Positions 9,850 to 18,408 of a stretch of DNA of 64,000 nt are shown one piece after another. The notes under the pieces are model-generated. The model was not told the DNA's origin. It ran no database searches and was given only the letters and a program-made list of their open reading frames with translations. Origin of the DNA: [Pantoea] beijingensis (GTDB taxonomy: Bacteria > Pseudomonadota > Gammaproteobacteria > Enterobacterales > Enterobacteriaceae); NCBI RefSeq assembly GCF_022647505.1, contig NZ_CP071409.1, positions 3,410,001 to 3,474,000 of the forward strand. Direction: 5' to 3'. Position 1 is the first letter of the stretch; the number at the start of each line of letters is the position of its first letter. The position numbers and the translations under genes were made by a program.

Positions 9850-10656
9850 ATGTTAACTACCGTGATGCACGAGCTGTTTAGCTATATTCTGGCGCTGGGT
9901 TTTGCCATCGCGCGTATTTTTCCTTGCCTGCTTATCGTGCCGGCCTTCTCTTTTTTCACGCTAAAGGGGATGGTGCGCAGTGCGATCATCGTTTCGCTAT
10001 CGCTGTTTTTAGTGCCGGCACTGCAACCAGTACTGTCAGTACTGTCGAAGGATCCTTATGTATTGCTGGGGATTGCGATGAAAGAGATCGTGATCGGTAT
10101 GTTCCTCGGCATCCTGCTTTCTGTACCCTTTTGGATTTTCGAATCGGTCGGGGCGCTGTTTGATAACCAGCGTGGTGCGATGTCCGGTGGTCAACTAAAC
10201 CCGGCGCTCGGCCCAGACGTCACCATCATCGGTCATATGTTGCAACAGTGGTTTATCATGCTGCTGATGCTTGGTTTCGGTTTGACGGTAATGACACAGG
10301 TGATTTGGGATAGCTATCGTCTCTGGCCGCTGGAGTCCTGGCTACCGACCTTCTCCGCAAAAGGATTTAGCTACTTCCTTGATTTGCTGGCCGACATGTT
10401 CACCAAAAGCGTGTTGTTCGCCGCGCCGCTGGTGCTGGTGCTGATGCTGATTGACTTCTGTATCGGCGTGTTAAGTGTCTACAGCCAGCAACTGCAGGCC
10501 TCAACCCTGTCCGTGCCGCTAAAAAGTATCGTTGGCATTCTGTTTTTCCTGATGTATTTACCGACCCTTGAATACCTCGCCAACCATCAACTTGCCTCAT
10601 TTCACGATTTGATTGCCCATCTGACGCTGGTGTTCCCTAAAGGAGGGGCTTTATAA
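9850..10656 (+). CDS. hrcT: HrcT, export apparatus membrane protein (SctT/FliR)
   Basis: A 268-residue membrane protein of the FliR/SctT family that completes the R5-S4-T1 export channel. About six hydrophobic segments are visible. Family stretches include MKEIVIGMFLGILLSVPFWI followed by GALFDNQRGAMSGGQLNP. It runs directly into hrcU, with its stop codon touching the GTG start. Confidence 0.96.
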   Translation: MLTTVMHELFSYILALGFAIARIFPCLLIVPAFSFFTLKGMVRSAIIVSLSLFLVPALQPVLSVLSKDPYVLLGIAMKEIVIGMFLGILLSVPFWIFESVGALFDNQRGAMSGGQLNPALGPDVTIIGHMLQQWFIMLLMLGFGLTVMTQVIWDSYRLWPLESWLPTFSAKGFSYFLDLLADMFTKSVLFAAPLVLVLMLIDFCIGVLSVYSQQLQASTLSVPLKSIVGILFFLMYLPTLEYLANHQLASFHDLIAHLTLVFPKGGAL

Positions 10657-11742
10657 GTGGCCGAAAAAACGGAGAAAGCTTCCCCCCAGAAACTTCAGCA
10701 AGCGCGACGTAAGGGGCAGGTTACACAAAGTCAGGACATTCCCAAGCTTTTGATCATGTTAGGCGTCACCGAAACGGTGTTCGCAATGGCCGACGACAGT
10801 CTGGACAAGTTACAGGCACTGCTCCTGCTGCCAACACAACGTCTCACCCAACCATTTGACGCGGCGGCGAACGACATCCTGGGCAGCGCACTCCTGTTAG
10901 TCGTGGTCTTTTTTATGATGACGCTCGGGGTGGCGGTGCTAATGCGTATCATCGGGGGCTGGGCACAGTTCGGCCCGCTATTTGCCACCGAGGCACTGCA
11001 GCTGAAGCTTGATGCGCTCAATCCGATGGGTAAGTTCAAACAGATGTTTTCCGGTCGCCAGTTAATACAGCTGCTGGTGAGTATCCTGAAAGCGGTGGTG
11101 ATGTCCTTCGTGTTTTATAAGTTGCTCGCACCGAAACTGGGGGATATCGCCATACTGGCGACCACCTCACTGGAAGGCTTTATTCATGCTGCACTGCAAA
11201 TACTTGAGAAACTGTCACGCACTATTTTTGGCGTGCTACTGGTCTTTGGTATTGCAGACTATGGCATACAAAAATATTTCTTCCTCAAGCAGAACCGCAT
11301 GAGTATGGAAGATGTGAAAAACGAATATAAACAGAGCGAAGGCGATCCACACACCAAGGGGCATCGCAAGCAGCTGGCACGAGAATTAGCCAATGAAGCA
11401 CCGAAAAAACGCCTGGGGCCCGCCGACATTGAAAACGCTGATGTTTTGATGATTAACCCCACCCACTTCGCGGTAGGCTTGTATTATCGTCCGGATGAAA
11501 CGCCGCTACCGAAGTTGCTTTTTAAGGCGGAAGAGGAGGAGGTACGTGAAGTGATCAAAATGGCCCACGACGCCAAAATCCCGGTGATTCGCTATATCTG
11601 GCTAACCCGCACTCTCCACCGTACCACCAAGGAGGGCGCCTATATCCCGCGTGAAACACTCAAAGCCGTGGCGCAAATTTACCGCCTGCTGCGCGAACTG
11701 GAAGAACAGGTTGGTGGCCAGATTATTGAATATAAAGAGTAG
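10657..11742 (+). CDS. hrcU: HrcU, autocleaving export switch protein (SctU/FlhB)
   Basis: Inner-membrane switch protein of 361 residues. Four membrane segments lie in the N-terminal 210 residues. The cytoplasmic domain carries the NPTH self-cleavage motif near residue 267 (MINPTHFAVGLYYRPDE). It starts with GTG, supported by AGGAGG ten bases upstream. It ends the hrpJ operon and converges on hrpT, leaving only about 60 bases. No hrpV is present in that gap. Confidence 0.97.
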   Translation: MAEKTEKASPQKLQQARRKGQVTQSQDIPKLLIMLGVTETVFAMADDSLDKLQALLLLPTQRLTQPFDAAANDILGSALLLVVVFFMMTLGVAVLMRIIGGWAQFGPLFATEALQLKLDALNPMGKFKQMFSGRQLIQLLVSILKAVVMSFVFYKLLAPKLGDIAILATTSLEGFIHAALQILEKLSRTIFGVLLVFGIADYGIQKYFFLKQNRMSMEDVKNEYKQSEGDPHTKGHRKQLARELANEAPKKRLGPADIENADVLMINPTHFAVGLYYRPDETPLPKLLFKAEEEEVREVIKMAHDAKIPVIRYIWLTRTLHRTTKEGAYIPRETLKAVAQIYRLLRELEEQVGGQIIEYKE

Positions 11743-11757
11743 TCACAAAACGCGCAT

Positions 11758-11787
11758 AAAAAAAGGCGACCCTGTAAAAGGGCCGCC
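11758..11787 (-). terminator. Rho-independent terminator after hrpT
   Basis: On the minus strand a GGCGGCCCT / AGGGTCGCC hairpin is followed by seven T residues. It ends the hrpF-hrcC-hrpT transcript. On the plus strand the same hairpin lacks a T-run, so hrcU would be ended less well. Confidence 0.85.
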
Positions 11788-11802
11788 ACTAACACGTTTC
11801 GG

Positions 11803-11991
11803 CTAACGGCCAACCGAGACTTGAGAATAATCCTGAACACCGCTGCGAATATCCGACGGCCACCAGACCGTCAGACTATGATTTTCAGACAGCGGGCGAC
11901 AGAGGGTTTTGTTGCACCCGTTATCACCCGGTGACGCACAGGCACTGAGCAAGCTAGTGCCAACGACCAACAACACAAGACGAATCTTCAT
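11803..11991 (-). CDS. hrpT: HrpT, small outer-membrane lipoprotein
   Basis: A 62-residue lipoprotein. The signal peptide MKIRLVLLVVGTSLLSAC ends in the lipobox LSAC. In Hrp1 systems HrpT sits downstream of hrcC and is thought to act as a pilotin for the secretin. It starts 9 bases after hrcC. The expected next gene, hrpV, is absent and a terminator follows instead. Confidence 0.87.
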   Translation of the reverse strand: MKIRLVLLVVGTSLLSACASPGDNGCNKTLCRPLSENHSLTVWWPSDIRSGVQDYSQVSVGR

Positions 11992-12000
11992 TACGGTTCC

Positions 12001-14049
12001 TTAACGTGTTCTGCCCAACAGTGAGGTACGGGTACGACGGGCCGATCCACGTGACTCATATGCCACATAAATTTCAGCCGACTCACCCGGCGCCAGGATT
12101 GACTTCGGCCATAAGGCTACGGCCAGCACATCCTGACCGCGGCAGCTTGCTTCATCGAAACGCAGCGGCCTTGTCGTGGTATTACGCACCAGGCCCACGG
12201 TAATTTGCACATTCTTATTGCTGAACCACTGGCTATGCGAAATGTCGTAACTGATACCGCGCAGCGGATCACACAGAGCGTTAACCCCCAGACCTTCACC
12301 GCCCGGATTAAAACCTGCAGGGATATTGTTTTCCGCCAAATCACGCATCGCGGATTCCACATCATTTTTGATCGAGCCATATTTCTGACGACGCTGCACT
12401 TCCTGCAGCGAACCGTTGAGCTGAGAACGGAACTCATCACCGATATAGCGTGATGGATCGACCTGATCGCCCACCAGATGCGGGGTAATGATAAACAGAC
12501 GTTCACGCTGTGAGGTTTCATGACGCGTCGACGTAAACAATGGGCCGATCAACGGGATGCTGCCGAGGATAGGAATACGGTGTACTTCATCGCCGCTTTC
12601 TCGCGAGTGGAAGCCCCCCATCACCAGCGAGTTTTTCTCCTGCACCTGCGCCTGCGTACTGATGGTCGCACGGCTGTCCCCAATCGCCTGACCTTCATCA
12701 CCTTTGTCCACCTTGCCGTCTTCAACATCCACCACCAGCTCAACCGTCGATTTTCCGCCATTATCAATGGCACGCGGGATGACCTGCAGGCTGGTGCCGG
12801 CAGTGACGGGCGTGACGTTCGCTACCCGCTCACCAACGGTGCTGATAAACGCTGTTTGACTGAAGTCAATCACCGCGGGCTGGTTTTCCAGCGTCAGCAC
12901 TGACGGGTTAGCCACAATAGAGGCGTTACCGTTGCCTTCCAGCGCCTGTACCTGCGCAAAAAAACGCTGGAAGTCGGTGACAAACAGCGTGCTGCTACCG
13001 TCGAGCAGCGTCGAACCGGCGGTGATATTACCGAACCGGCCCCCCAGGTTAGCCGACAGCGCCGACATGGCGTGGCGGTCAACATCAACAATCAACGCGT
13101 CAATCTCAACCAGTTTTTGCGGCACGTCGATTTGCGAGATCAGCGCCTGATACTGCTCACGCTTGTTCGGCTCATCACGCACCAGCAGGGCGTTGTTACG
13201 CACATCGGCGGACACCAGCGGATTCAAACCGCTTTTGCCCTCATCAAATTCGTCATGTCCCCCAGTCGGTTTCTGGCCCTCTAACATCGAGGAAAGAATG
13301 CTATCGGGGTCTGCATTCTGGGTAAATGGTCTCGCTTCGGAAATATCATCAGAACCACTTGCTTTAAGTCCCTGCGTACTCTTGTTACTTTTCTTGCCCA
13401 ATAACTCGTTCAGGATAGTCGCCACCCCAGGTACGGTCAGGGTTTTGTCCCGGTAGTGAATTTCACGGTCAGAGACAGAAGCGTATTTCAGCGGAAAACT
13501 CATCATCTCTTTACCGGATTTATAGTCTTTCTGTTGTTCGCTGAACTTGCTAATCAACGCCACATACTCCGGCGGTCCCGTCACTAAGATCACACTATCA
13601 TCGGGCAATTCACCAAAACCAAATTTTGGTTCAAGCAGGCCAATACCATCAAGGGCGTTTTTTAAATCCGGGGCAGCCTCGGAAGAGACATGAATGCGTC
13701 TGGAGACTTGCTCCGACTGCGGGCTGATATACAGCGTATCGTTGTAGACAAACCACTGAAATTGATACTCTAACGCCAGACGGTCAAGGAAAGTCGCCGC
13801 GCTGTTGGCACGTAAACGTCCATTGATCATAGCGTCCGTTACATTGCCCAGCCGCAGCGTCACGCCATGGCTGTTGGCGAAGTCGTTAAGTACGGTACGC
13901 AGTGGGGTGCTTTGGGCTGAATAGGCATAAGCGCCATTGTTCCACCCTTCCGGCACTTGCGCTGACGCGCTAAAAGAGAGGCTACTTAGACTTAAGGCCA
14001 GCGAGGTGGCCATCAGCGTATGCGTTAATTTGGTTGAAAAAGTCTTCAC
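12001..14049 (-). CDS. hrcC: HrcC, outer-membrane secretin (SctC)
   Basis: Outer-membrane ring of the T3SS. The 682 residues begin with a signal peptide (VKTFSTKLTHTLMATSLALS, then an ASA cleavage region). N-domains follow (LRLGNVTDAMINGRLRA), and the C-terminal secretin core includes GSIPLIGPLFTSTRHETSQR and ERLFIITPHLV. The GTG at 14049 was chosen because AGGGAG lies upstream and it puts the signal peptide at the N-terminus. The reading frame stays open 51 codons further to an ATG at 14202, but that would bury the signal peptide. The product length is typical of HrcC. Confidence 0.95.
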   Translation of the reverse strand: MKTFSTKLTHTLMATSLALSLSSLSFSASAQVPEGWNNGAYAYSAQSTPLRTVLNDFANSHGVTLRLGNVTDAMINGRLRANSAATFLDRLALEYQFQWFVYNDTLYISPQSEQVSRRIHVSSEAAPDLKNALDGIGLLEPKFGFGELPDDSVILVTGPPEYVALISKFSEQQKDYKSGKEMMSFPLKYASVSDREIHYRDKTLTVPGVATILNELLGKKSNKSTQGLKASGSDDISEARPFTQNADPDSILSSMLEGQKPTGGHDEFDEGKSGLNPLVSADVRNNALLVRDEPNKREQYQALISQIDVPQKLVEIDALIVDVDRHAMSALSANLGGRFGNITAGSTLLDGSSTLFVTDFQRFFAQVQALEGNGNASIVANPSVLTLENQPAVIDFSQTAFISTVGERVANVTPVTAGTSLQVIPRAIDNGGKSTVELVVDVEDGKVDKGDEGQAIGDSRATISTQAQVQEKNSLVMGGFHSRESGDEVHRIPILGSIPLIGPLFTSTRHETSQRERLFIITPHLVGDQVDPSRYIGDEFRSQLNGSLQEVQRRQKYGSIKNDVESAMRDLAENNIPAGFNPGGEGLGVNALCDPLRGISYDISHSQWFSNKNVQITVGLVRNTTTRPLRFDEASCRGQDVLAVALWPKSILAPGESAEIYVAYESRGSARRTRTSLLGRTR

Positions 14050-14202
14050 AGCGATTTTCTCCCTTGAAGGAAGATACCGCTCTTCAATAAAGATCCCAGC
14101 CCCGCTGAAGCGATCAAAAGCATCGTTGTACGCATCATTGCCCTGATTTTTGTGGAGTTTTAATGAGTGTGTAATATCAAAAAACGGCTCTGAAGCGTTC
14201 AA
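14050..14202 (-). other. Open leader between hrpF and hrcC at the hrpG position
   Basis: Fifty-one codons, in frame with hrcC, begin with MNASEPFFDITHSLKLHKNQ. They occupy the place where Hrp1 clusters carry hrpG, which is normally more than 100 codons. I cannot recognise HrpG in it. It may be a remnant, a leader, or a 5-prime extension of hrcC. Confidence 0.4.
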
Positions 14203-14226
14203 GTCAGCCAGAAGCCGCTGCCAACA

Positions 14227-14463
14227 TTAGTTAATTGAATCGATAATATTTTTGCTCAATGAATGCGTGAGCGAACTCAACTGGCCAGACGCGTAGTTAG
14301 CGGTAGACTCACGCATAACTGCTTTCTGGAAATCTATTACATCATATGGATTGGGCGTATCGTGGTTTAAAATACCAGAAACCACGTCATTAATATGTGA
14401 ATCACTGGTTACCAGCGCCGAATCGAGACGGCGCTGTAACTTATCGAAACTGCTCATACTCAT
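14227..14463 (-). CDS. hrpF: HrpF, small T3SS protein (pilin co-chaperone-like)
   Basis: Seventy-eight residues, acidic and helical (MSMSSFDKLQRRLDSALVTS), with the size and position of HrpF, which lies directly after hrpE in Hrp1 clusters. A hrp box sits 25 bases upstream, so hrpF-hrcC-hrpT can be transcribed separately. Family members are similar in size to YscF/YscE-type proteins; the exact role is inferred. Confidence 0.82.
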   Translation of the reverse strand: MSMSSFDKLQRRLDSALVTSDSHINDVVSGILNHDTPNPYDVIDFQKAVMRESTANYASGQLSSLTHSLSKNIIDSIN

Positions 14464-14488
14464 CTCCTGCTTTGATTAATGGTGATCA

Positions 14489-14516
14489 TGAGTAGCACCA
14501 GGAGGGAATTGGTTCC
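14489..14516 (-). promoter_or_regulatory. hrp box upstream of hrpF
   Basis: The minus strand reads GGAACC, 15 bases, CTACTCA. This is one mismatch from CCACNNA. Spacing and the distance to the hrpF start fit a functional HrpL promoter, and P. syringae also has one before hrpF. Confidence 0.77.
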
Positions 14517-14582
14517 CGAGAACGGCGGATTTTACTCACTGTTTTGAGTTCATCGGTAGGTATGACGGATAATCCCGTCGAC

Positions 14583-15203
14583 TTAGTCAATCGCGCGCAA
14601 CAGCTGACTCTTCAGCGCCTGCCAGCCAATGCGCAATTCTCCGCTGGCCGTCTCCAGCAGCAGTTGGTCGGTATGGAGAGATTCATCAAACTGGCATTCC
14701 CAGGTGATATGCGACCGAACCTCAAGCCAATGGGTAATATGTTCTTTCTGATCGGGATGACACCATAATGTCGCCTGCTGACCGCGCGGCTGAGCCTGCA
14801 GCAATTGCCGCAGTAGTGCATTAAGTTGCTGGGCTGGAGTGGTGTCGTCCAGAAGACGGGTCATCACCTGATTAAGCAGCTCGCTGGCGCGATCGACAAT
14901 CCTCGCCTCCTGCGTCATTTGCTGCTCCTGCCAGCCATGAAACAGTACGTCTGCCCGGTTCAAAAATTCGGCTTCACTGTTCGCCAGGAGATTAGCCAGT
15001 TGCCGATCCGCCTCGAAACGCGCCTGTTCAATCAACCGCTCAGCCTCCGTTTCTGCCTGTTGCAATAACAGGGCAGCCTGCTGGCGGGCGCGTTCAATCA
15101 GACCAATACTGTGTTGGTGGCGTTGCAAAACAGCCTGTGACAGAACGACATCGTCCGTAGCCTGTGATGAGGCCACGAGTTCAACGATTTTAAGCTGCCA
15201 CAT
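14583..15203 (-). CDS. hrpE: HrpE, ATPase stator (SctL)
   Basis: Stator that regulates HrcN and links it to the C-ring. The 206 residues contain a long helical, Gln/Glu/Ala-rich stretch from about residues 30 to 110 (RARQQAALLLQQAETEAERL), then a FliH-like C-terminal domain. The ATG at 15203 (MWQLKIVELV) was chosen over an upstream start at 15254, since it gives a 14-base overlap with hrpD and a typical SctL start. Confidence 0.88.
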   Translation of the reverse strand: MWQLKIVELVASSQATDDVVLSQAVLQRHQHSIGLIERARQQAALLLQQAETEAERLIEQARFEADRQLANLLANSEAEFLNRADVLFHGWQEQQMTQEARIVDRASELLNQVMTRLLDDTTPAQQLNALLRQLLQAQPRGQQATLWCHPDQKEHITHWLEVRSHITWECQFDESLHTDQLLLETASGELRIGWQALKSQLLRAID

Positions 15204-15816
15204 ATTCAGTTTCCTGCAGCGAATCGGATGTGTCAGTACGCGCCAGTGAAGCACGCCAGAAAGCGGCTTGCCACAGAGGAGATAACTTATTGATCAACAT
15301 AATATTTTTCGCCCATTCATCATCCCTTATTTCTTCACTGGCGACGACCCACGCAGAAGGAAATAAGAAACGCACCCGCTGCCAGCATCCCTGCGGTAAA
15401 GCATGACGTAACAGCATCAGTGACGTGATCTGCCACGGCAAAGTGAGGTCTTCAGGCAGCCACACGCCGGGGCGCAACGCACGAGCAATCCGTTTACACC
15501 ACTGCAGCATTTCTTCATCCAGGGGGGGGGCAGCGGCATCTGCGGGATAGAAACTACCTATCCCGGCGGTCAGGCGCAACGCAACAGTTCGCTGCTCCGC
15601 GCTTAACGCTAATAGAGCACGGGTCAAGCCATGCGGTGCGGTAGGCAGGCGGGTATCAATACCCAGTTGCCCGGCAATCAACTGGGGATTCATCGCAAGA
15701 AGGCGCGAGATTAACGATTGCGGCTGGTGAAAGAAGGCAAGCGAGTGCCAACTCTCTTCTACCTGTTGCCAGTAACCTTCCGTCCACCAGACCACCCATG
15801 CTTGTGCGTCATTCAT
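15190..15816 (-). CDS. hrpD: HrpD, sorting-platform protein (SctK)
   Basis: A 208-residue cytosolic protein in the SctK position between hrcJ and hrpE. It is rich in Trp and Leu (NDAQAWVVWWTEGYW; FPSAWVVASEEIRDDEW), as HrpD proteins are. It overlaps hrpE by 14 bases. The call rests mainly on order and length. Confidence 0.83.
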   Translation of the reverse strand: MNDAQAWVVWWTEGYWQQVEESWHSLAFFHQPQSLISRLLAMNPQLIAGQLGIDTRLPTAPHGLTRALLALSAEQRTVALRLTAGIGSFYPADAAAPPLDEEMLQWCKRIARALRPGVWLPEDLTLPWQITSLMLLRHALPQGCWQRVRFLFPSAWVVASEEIRDDEWAKNIMLINKLSPLWQAAFWRASLARTDTSDSLQETEYVAA

Positions 15817-15858
15817 CGGTTATCCCATATGCATATCACGCATTTTCTGACGTGACGG

Positions 15859-16629
15859 TTATTGCCCTTTCTTCGCTGCAAGGCGACGCTGGATTTTCGA
15901 TTTCGCTACCAATCCACTGGCAGCCAATATCAGTGTCACCAACAACGTCAGAAACACCATTTTCACCGTGCCATACTGATTCATGGTCAGTTGGAAAGGC
16001 CCCAGATTAACCATATCGATGTGATCCTGATAGATTCCGACAGGGACGAAGACAACAGACAAGGCGCTGCTTTCTTTGCCCGCCAGCCCCGGAATACTGG
16101 TGGAGACCAGCCGGCGAATTTGCGGCTCAATACTGTCAGGATCAAGATCCGGCTGATATTTGATAAATACCGAAGCCGAAGCCGGTTGGATCGGTTCACC
16201 CGGCGCTACGCGCTCGGGTAACACCACATTAACGCGGGCAACAATAACGCCATCAATCTGCGCCAGCGTAGATTCCACCTCTTGCGATAAAGCGTAGATA
16301 TAGCGAGCCCTCTCCTCCAGCGGGCTGGAGATAATGCCGCTCTTCTGAAACACTTCACCTAAGTTGGTTCGCGCTTTATGAGGTAAACCCGCTGTATTAA
16401 GGATCTGAACGGCTCGCTCAATGGTGTCTTGCTCCACCAGCACCGTAACCCCGGTTTTATCGATCAGCTTTTCGGCTGGAATCTTGTATCTGGACAGTTC
16501 AGCGATAATATCATTGGCGTCGTTTTCGGTTAGGCCGGTGTTGAGAATCACTTGTTGCCCACACCCGGATAACATCAAAACAATCAGCAGAGTTGAAAAG
16601 ATCTTCAGCGCAATGTTAACCATATTCAT
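15859..16629 (-). CDS. hrcJ: HrcJ, inner-membrane ring lipoprotein (SctJ)
   Basis: Lipoprotein that forms the inner-membrane ring. The 256 residues start with a lipoprotein signal (IFSTLLIVLMLSGC, Cys near residue 23). Ring-building motifs include LSRYKIPAEKLIDKTGVTVL and ARVNVVLPERVAPGEPIQPA. A C-terminal membrane segment (MVFLTLLVTLILAASGLVAK) ends in a basic tail. Family length and motifs are complete. The start overlaps the hrpB stop. Confidence 0.96.
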   Translation of the reverse strand: MNMVNIALKIFSTLLIVLMLSGCGQQVILNTGLTENDANDIIAELSRYKIPAEKLIDKTGVTVLVEQDTIERAVQILNTAGLPHKARTNLGEVFQKSGIISSPLEERARYIYALSQEVESTLAQIDGVIVARVNVVLPERVAPGEPIQPASASVFIKYQPDLDPDSIEPQIRRLVSTSIPGLAGKESSALSVVFVPVGIYQDHIDMVNLGPFQLTMNQYGTVKMVFLTLLVTLILAASGLVAKSKIQRRLAAKKGQ

Positions 16630-16991
16630 TATTGCATGTTGGTCAGTTTATCCAGCCCCTGAACGGACTTAGAAATAATTTTTGCGTTCATCAAATTTTC
16701 CAAATCGTACTTCGACAGTTCCCCGCCGACTTTATTAAGCACCATCGGATCTGTTGTGCCTGCGGCTTTGGTTAGCACACTACTGATATGGCGACTGTCA
16801 ACGTCGAGCTGTTTAAACATGTCGGAAACATGATTCAGCAGGCCACCGCTTACGTGGCTATCGGCATCGCTACTCTGGCCGATTTCTGAAGCAAAAAAAT
16901 GTGCATCAGCAGAGGTGATTGCGCTTGCTTCACTGCCGGAGATACCGGGGGAAACCAGCGACTGGAACACCGGGGGTTGATTGATTTTCAT
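16629..16991 (-). CDS. hrpB: HrpB, inner-rod protein (SctI)
   Basis: A 120-residue early secreted component found between hrpA and hrcJ. It has a polar N-terminus and a helical C-terminus (ISKSVQGLDKLTNMQ), as in SctI/YscI proteins, where that helix packs into the rod. It is separated from hrpA by a hairpin at 17027-17046. The call rests on order, size and general resemblance. Confidence 0.85.
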   Translation of the reverse strand: MKINQPPVFQSLVSPGISGSEASAITSADAHFFASEIGQSSDADSHVSGGLLNHVSDMFKQLDVDSRHISSVLTKAAGTTDPMVLNKVGGELSKYDLENLMNAKIISKSVQGLDKLTNMQ

Positions 16992-17026
16992 GATGTCACT
17001 CCACTACCGGACAGGGGAAGTAATAC

Positions 17027-17046
17027 GGGAACCGTTATCGGTTCCC
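17027..17046 (-). terminator. Hairpin between hrpA and hrpB
   Basis: A perfect 8-base-pair stem, GGGAACCG / CGGTTCCC, with a 4-base loop, lies 7 bases after the hrpA stop. It has no T-run on the minus strand. It is more likely an mRNA stabiliser or partial terminator that favours hrpA over the rest of the operon than a full stop. Confidence 0.6.
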
Positions 17047-17053
17047 TTTCACT

Positions 17054-17290
17054 CTAGAACTGAATTTTTGGCTGTGTAAGAGCACTGATAAGCTTCACTA
17101 TGCTATCAATACGTCCTGAGAGCGCAGCATTTTGCTGGTCAGTTTCCATTTTTAACAAGGAGTCCCGTACCATCTGTGCCTGAATCGCTGCCATACCGCC
17201 TTCCATAGCAACATTTGAACCGGCATTAACGGCCGCGCCAGGAAGACCTGCTGCAGCTCCCGGCAGGCTAGGCATATGAGGTATATTCAT
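17054..17290 (-). CDS. hrpA: HrpA, Hrp pilin
   Basis: The major pilus subunit, at the head of the operon after a consensus hrp box. The 78 residues have a Gly/Ala/Pro-rich N-terminal half (MPSLPGAAAGLPGAAVNAGS) and a helical C-terminus (SGRIDSIVKLISALTQPKIQ), as in Hrp pilins. It has no cysteine. GGGAG lies 8 bases before ATG. Pilin sequences vary widely, so the name comes from size, composition and position. Confidence 0.82.
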   Translation of the reverse strand: MNIPHMPSLPGAAAGLPGAAVNAGSNVAMEGGMAAIQAQMVRDSLLKMETDQQNAALSGRIDSIVKLISALTQPKIQF

Positions 17291-17342
17291 AAGATTACTC
17301 CCAAGTAAGTTAAGAAAAGTGAATGAACATTCATTCCCTTGT

Positions 17343-17370
17343 TAAGTGGTTATGCCGCACGATAGGTTCC
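17343..17370 (-). promoter_or_regulatory. hrp box upstream of hrpA
   Basis: The minus strand reads GGAACC (17370-17365), 15 bases, then CCACTTA (17349-17343). This is a full consensus match about 52 bases before the hrpA start. Confidence 0.92.
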
Positions 17371-17424
17371 ATCCGTAACGCCTATTTTTATGAATTTTCG
17401 CAACGCATTCATTTACAGAATAAA

Positions 17425-18408
17425 TCATTCACTGTTGCTCAAAGATTTAATGCGTTGATACAGCGTACGACGTGGGATACCCAGCTCATGTGCAGCGTTA
17501 ACAATTTTATTCTGATGGCGCATCAGGCAGTCTTCAATCAGGCAGTGTTCGATCCGCCGCATACGATCTTTCAGTCGAAATGAACCGCTGTCTATGCGCA
17601 TCGCGTTACCCAGCGGGGGGATTCCCAGAACGAAACGCTCGGCGGCCCCTTTCAGTTCACGAATATTACCTGGCCAGTCGTGCATGATCAGTGACTCGCT
17701 AAGATTGGCAGTGATAGCGGGTAATGCGCAATTTAAACGTAATGCCGCCTCTTGCGAGAAACGCGCGAACATTGGAATGATATATTTAATACGCGAACGC
17801 AGTGCGGGTAGCGTAATTTTAATAGTGGTCAGGCGGAAATAGAGATCCTGGCGAAACAGCTTCTGTTCAACCAGCATTGCCAGCGGTTTTTGAGAGGCCA
17901 CCACGATGCGTAAATCTAAAGAGATTTGCTGCGTGCTCCCTAGACGGCTGACACTGCGTGATTCCAGCACGCGCAGTAGCTTGGCTTGCAGGCTCAACGG
18001 CATACTGTCGATTTCATCAAGAAATAAAATCCCACCGTTCGCACTTTCGATATAACCCGCACGTGCATGCGTCGCACCGGTGTAAGCCCCGGCCATAATA
18101 CCGAATAGCTCACTCTCAGCCAGCGACTCGGGGATCGCTGCACAATTAATCGGCACAAACGCGCCTTTGCAACCGGAGCGCTCATACAGGCGGCGAGCAA
18201 AAGTGTCTTTACCCGTGCCGGTTTCTCCCTCCAGAGTCAGGTCAACTTTCAGCGGAGCTAAAGTTTGTAGCATGGAATCAAAGTCGCTATGGATATCCCA
18301 CGCTTCATGCACCGTTAGCTGTTCAGGAATATCCTCTTCCGGGAGATCTTCGTTAATGTCACGGCTTATTTTAGCCGGCCTTATCGAGTTAGGAAGATTG
18401 TCTCTCAT
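17425..18408 (-). CDS. hrpS: HrpS, sigma-54 enhancer-binding activator
   Basis: AAA+ activator that opens the sigma-54 promoter of hrpL. The 327 residues contain Walker A GETGTGKD near 61-68, the sigma-54 contact loop as GAYTGA (family GAFTGA), Walker B GGILFLDEID, and a Fis-type HTH at the C-terminus (NAAHELGIPRRTLYQRIKSL). There is no N-terminal receiver domain, as is usual for HrpS. The ATG at 18408 was chosen for its GAGGA ribosome binding site; a weaker ATG lies at 18435. hrpR and hrpXY are not adjacent, and the anti-activator gene hrpV is missing from its usual place. Confidence 0.95.
   Translation of the reverse strand: MRDNLPNSIRPAKISRDINEDLPEEDIPEQLTVHEAWDIHSDFDSMLQTLAPLKVDLTLEGETGTGKDTFARRLYERSGCKGAFVPINCAAIPESLAESELFGIMAGAYTGATHARAGYIESANGGILFLDEIDSMPLSLQAKLLRVLESRSVSRLGSTQQISLDLRIVVASQKPLAMLVEQKLFRQDLYFRLTTIKITLPALRSRIKYIIPMFARFSQEAALRLNCALPAITANLSESLIMHDWPGNIRELKGAAERFVLGIPPLGNAMRIDSGSFRLKDRMRRIEHCLIEDCLMRHQNKIVNAAHELGIPRRTLYQRIKSLSNSE

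Noticed and set aside
14050..14202. hrcC starting at ATG 14202
   Set aside because: This would put 51 polar residues before the signal peptide. The GTG at 14049 has a ribosome binding site and gives normal secretin length.
17027..17046. GGAACC within the hairpin after hrpA as a second hrp box before hrpB
   Set aside because: No matching -10 element at the right spacing on the minus strand.
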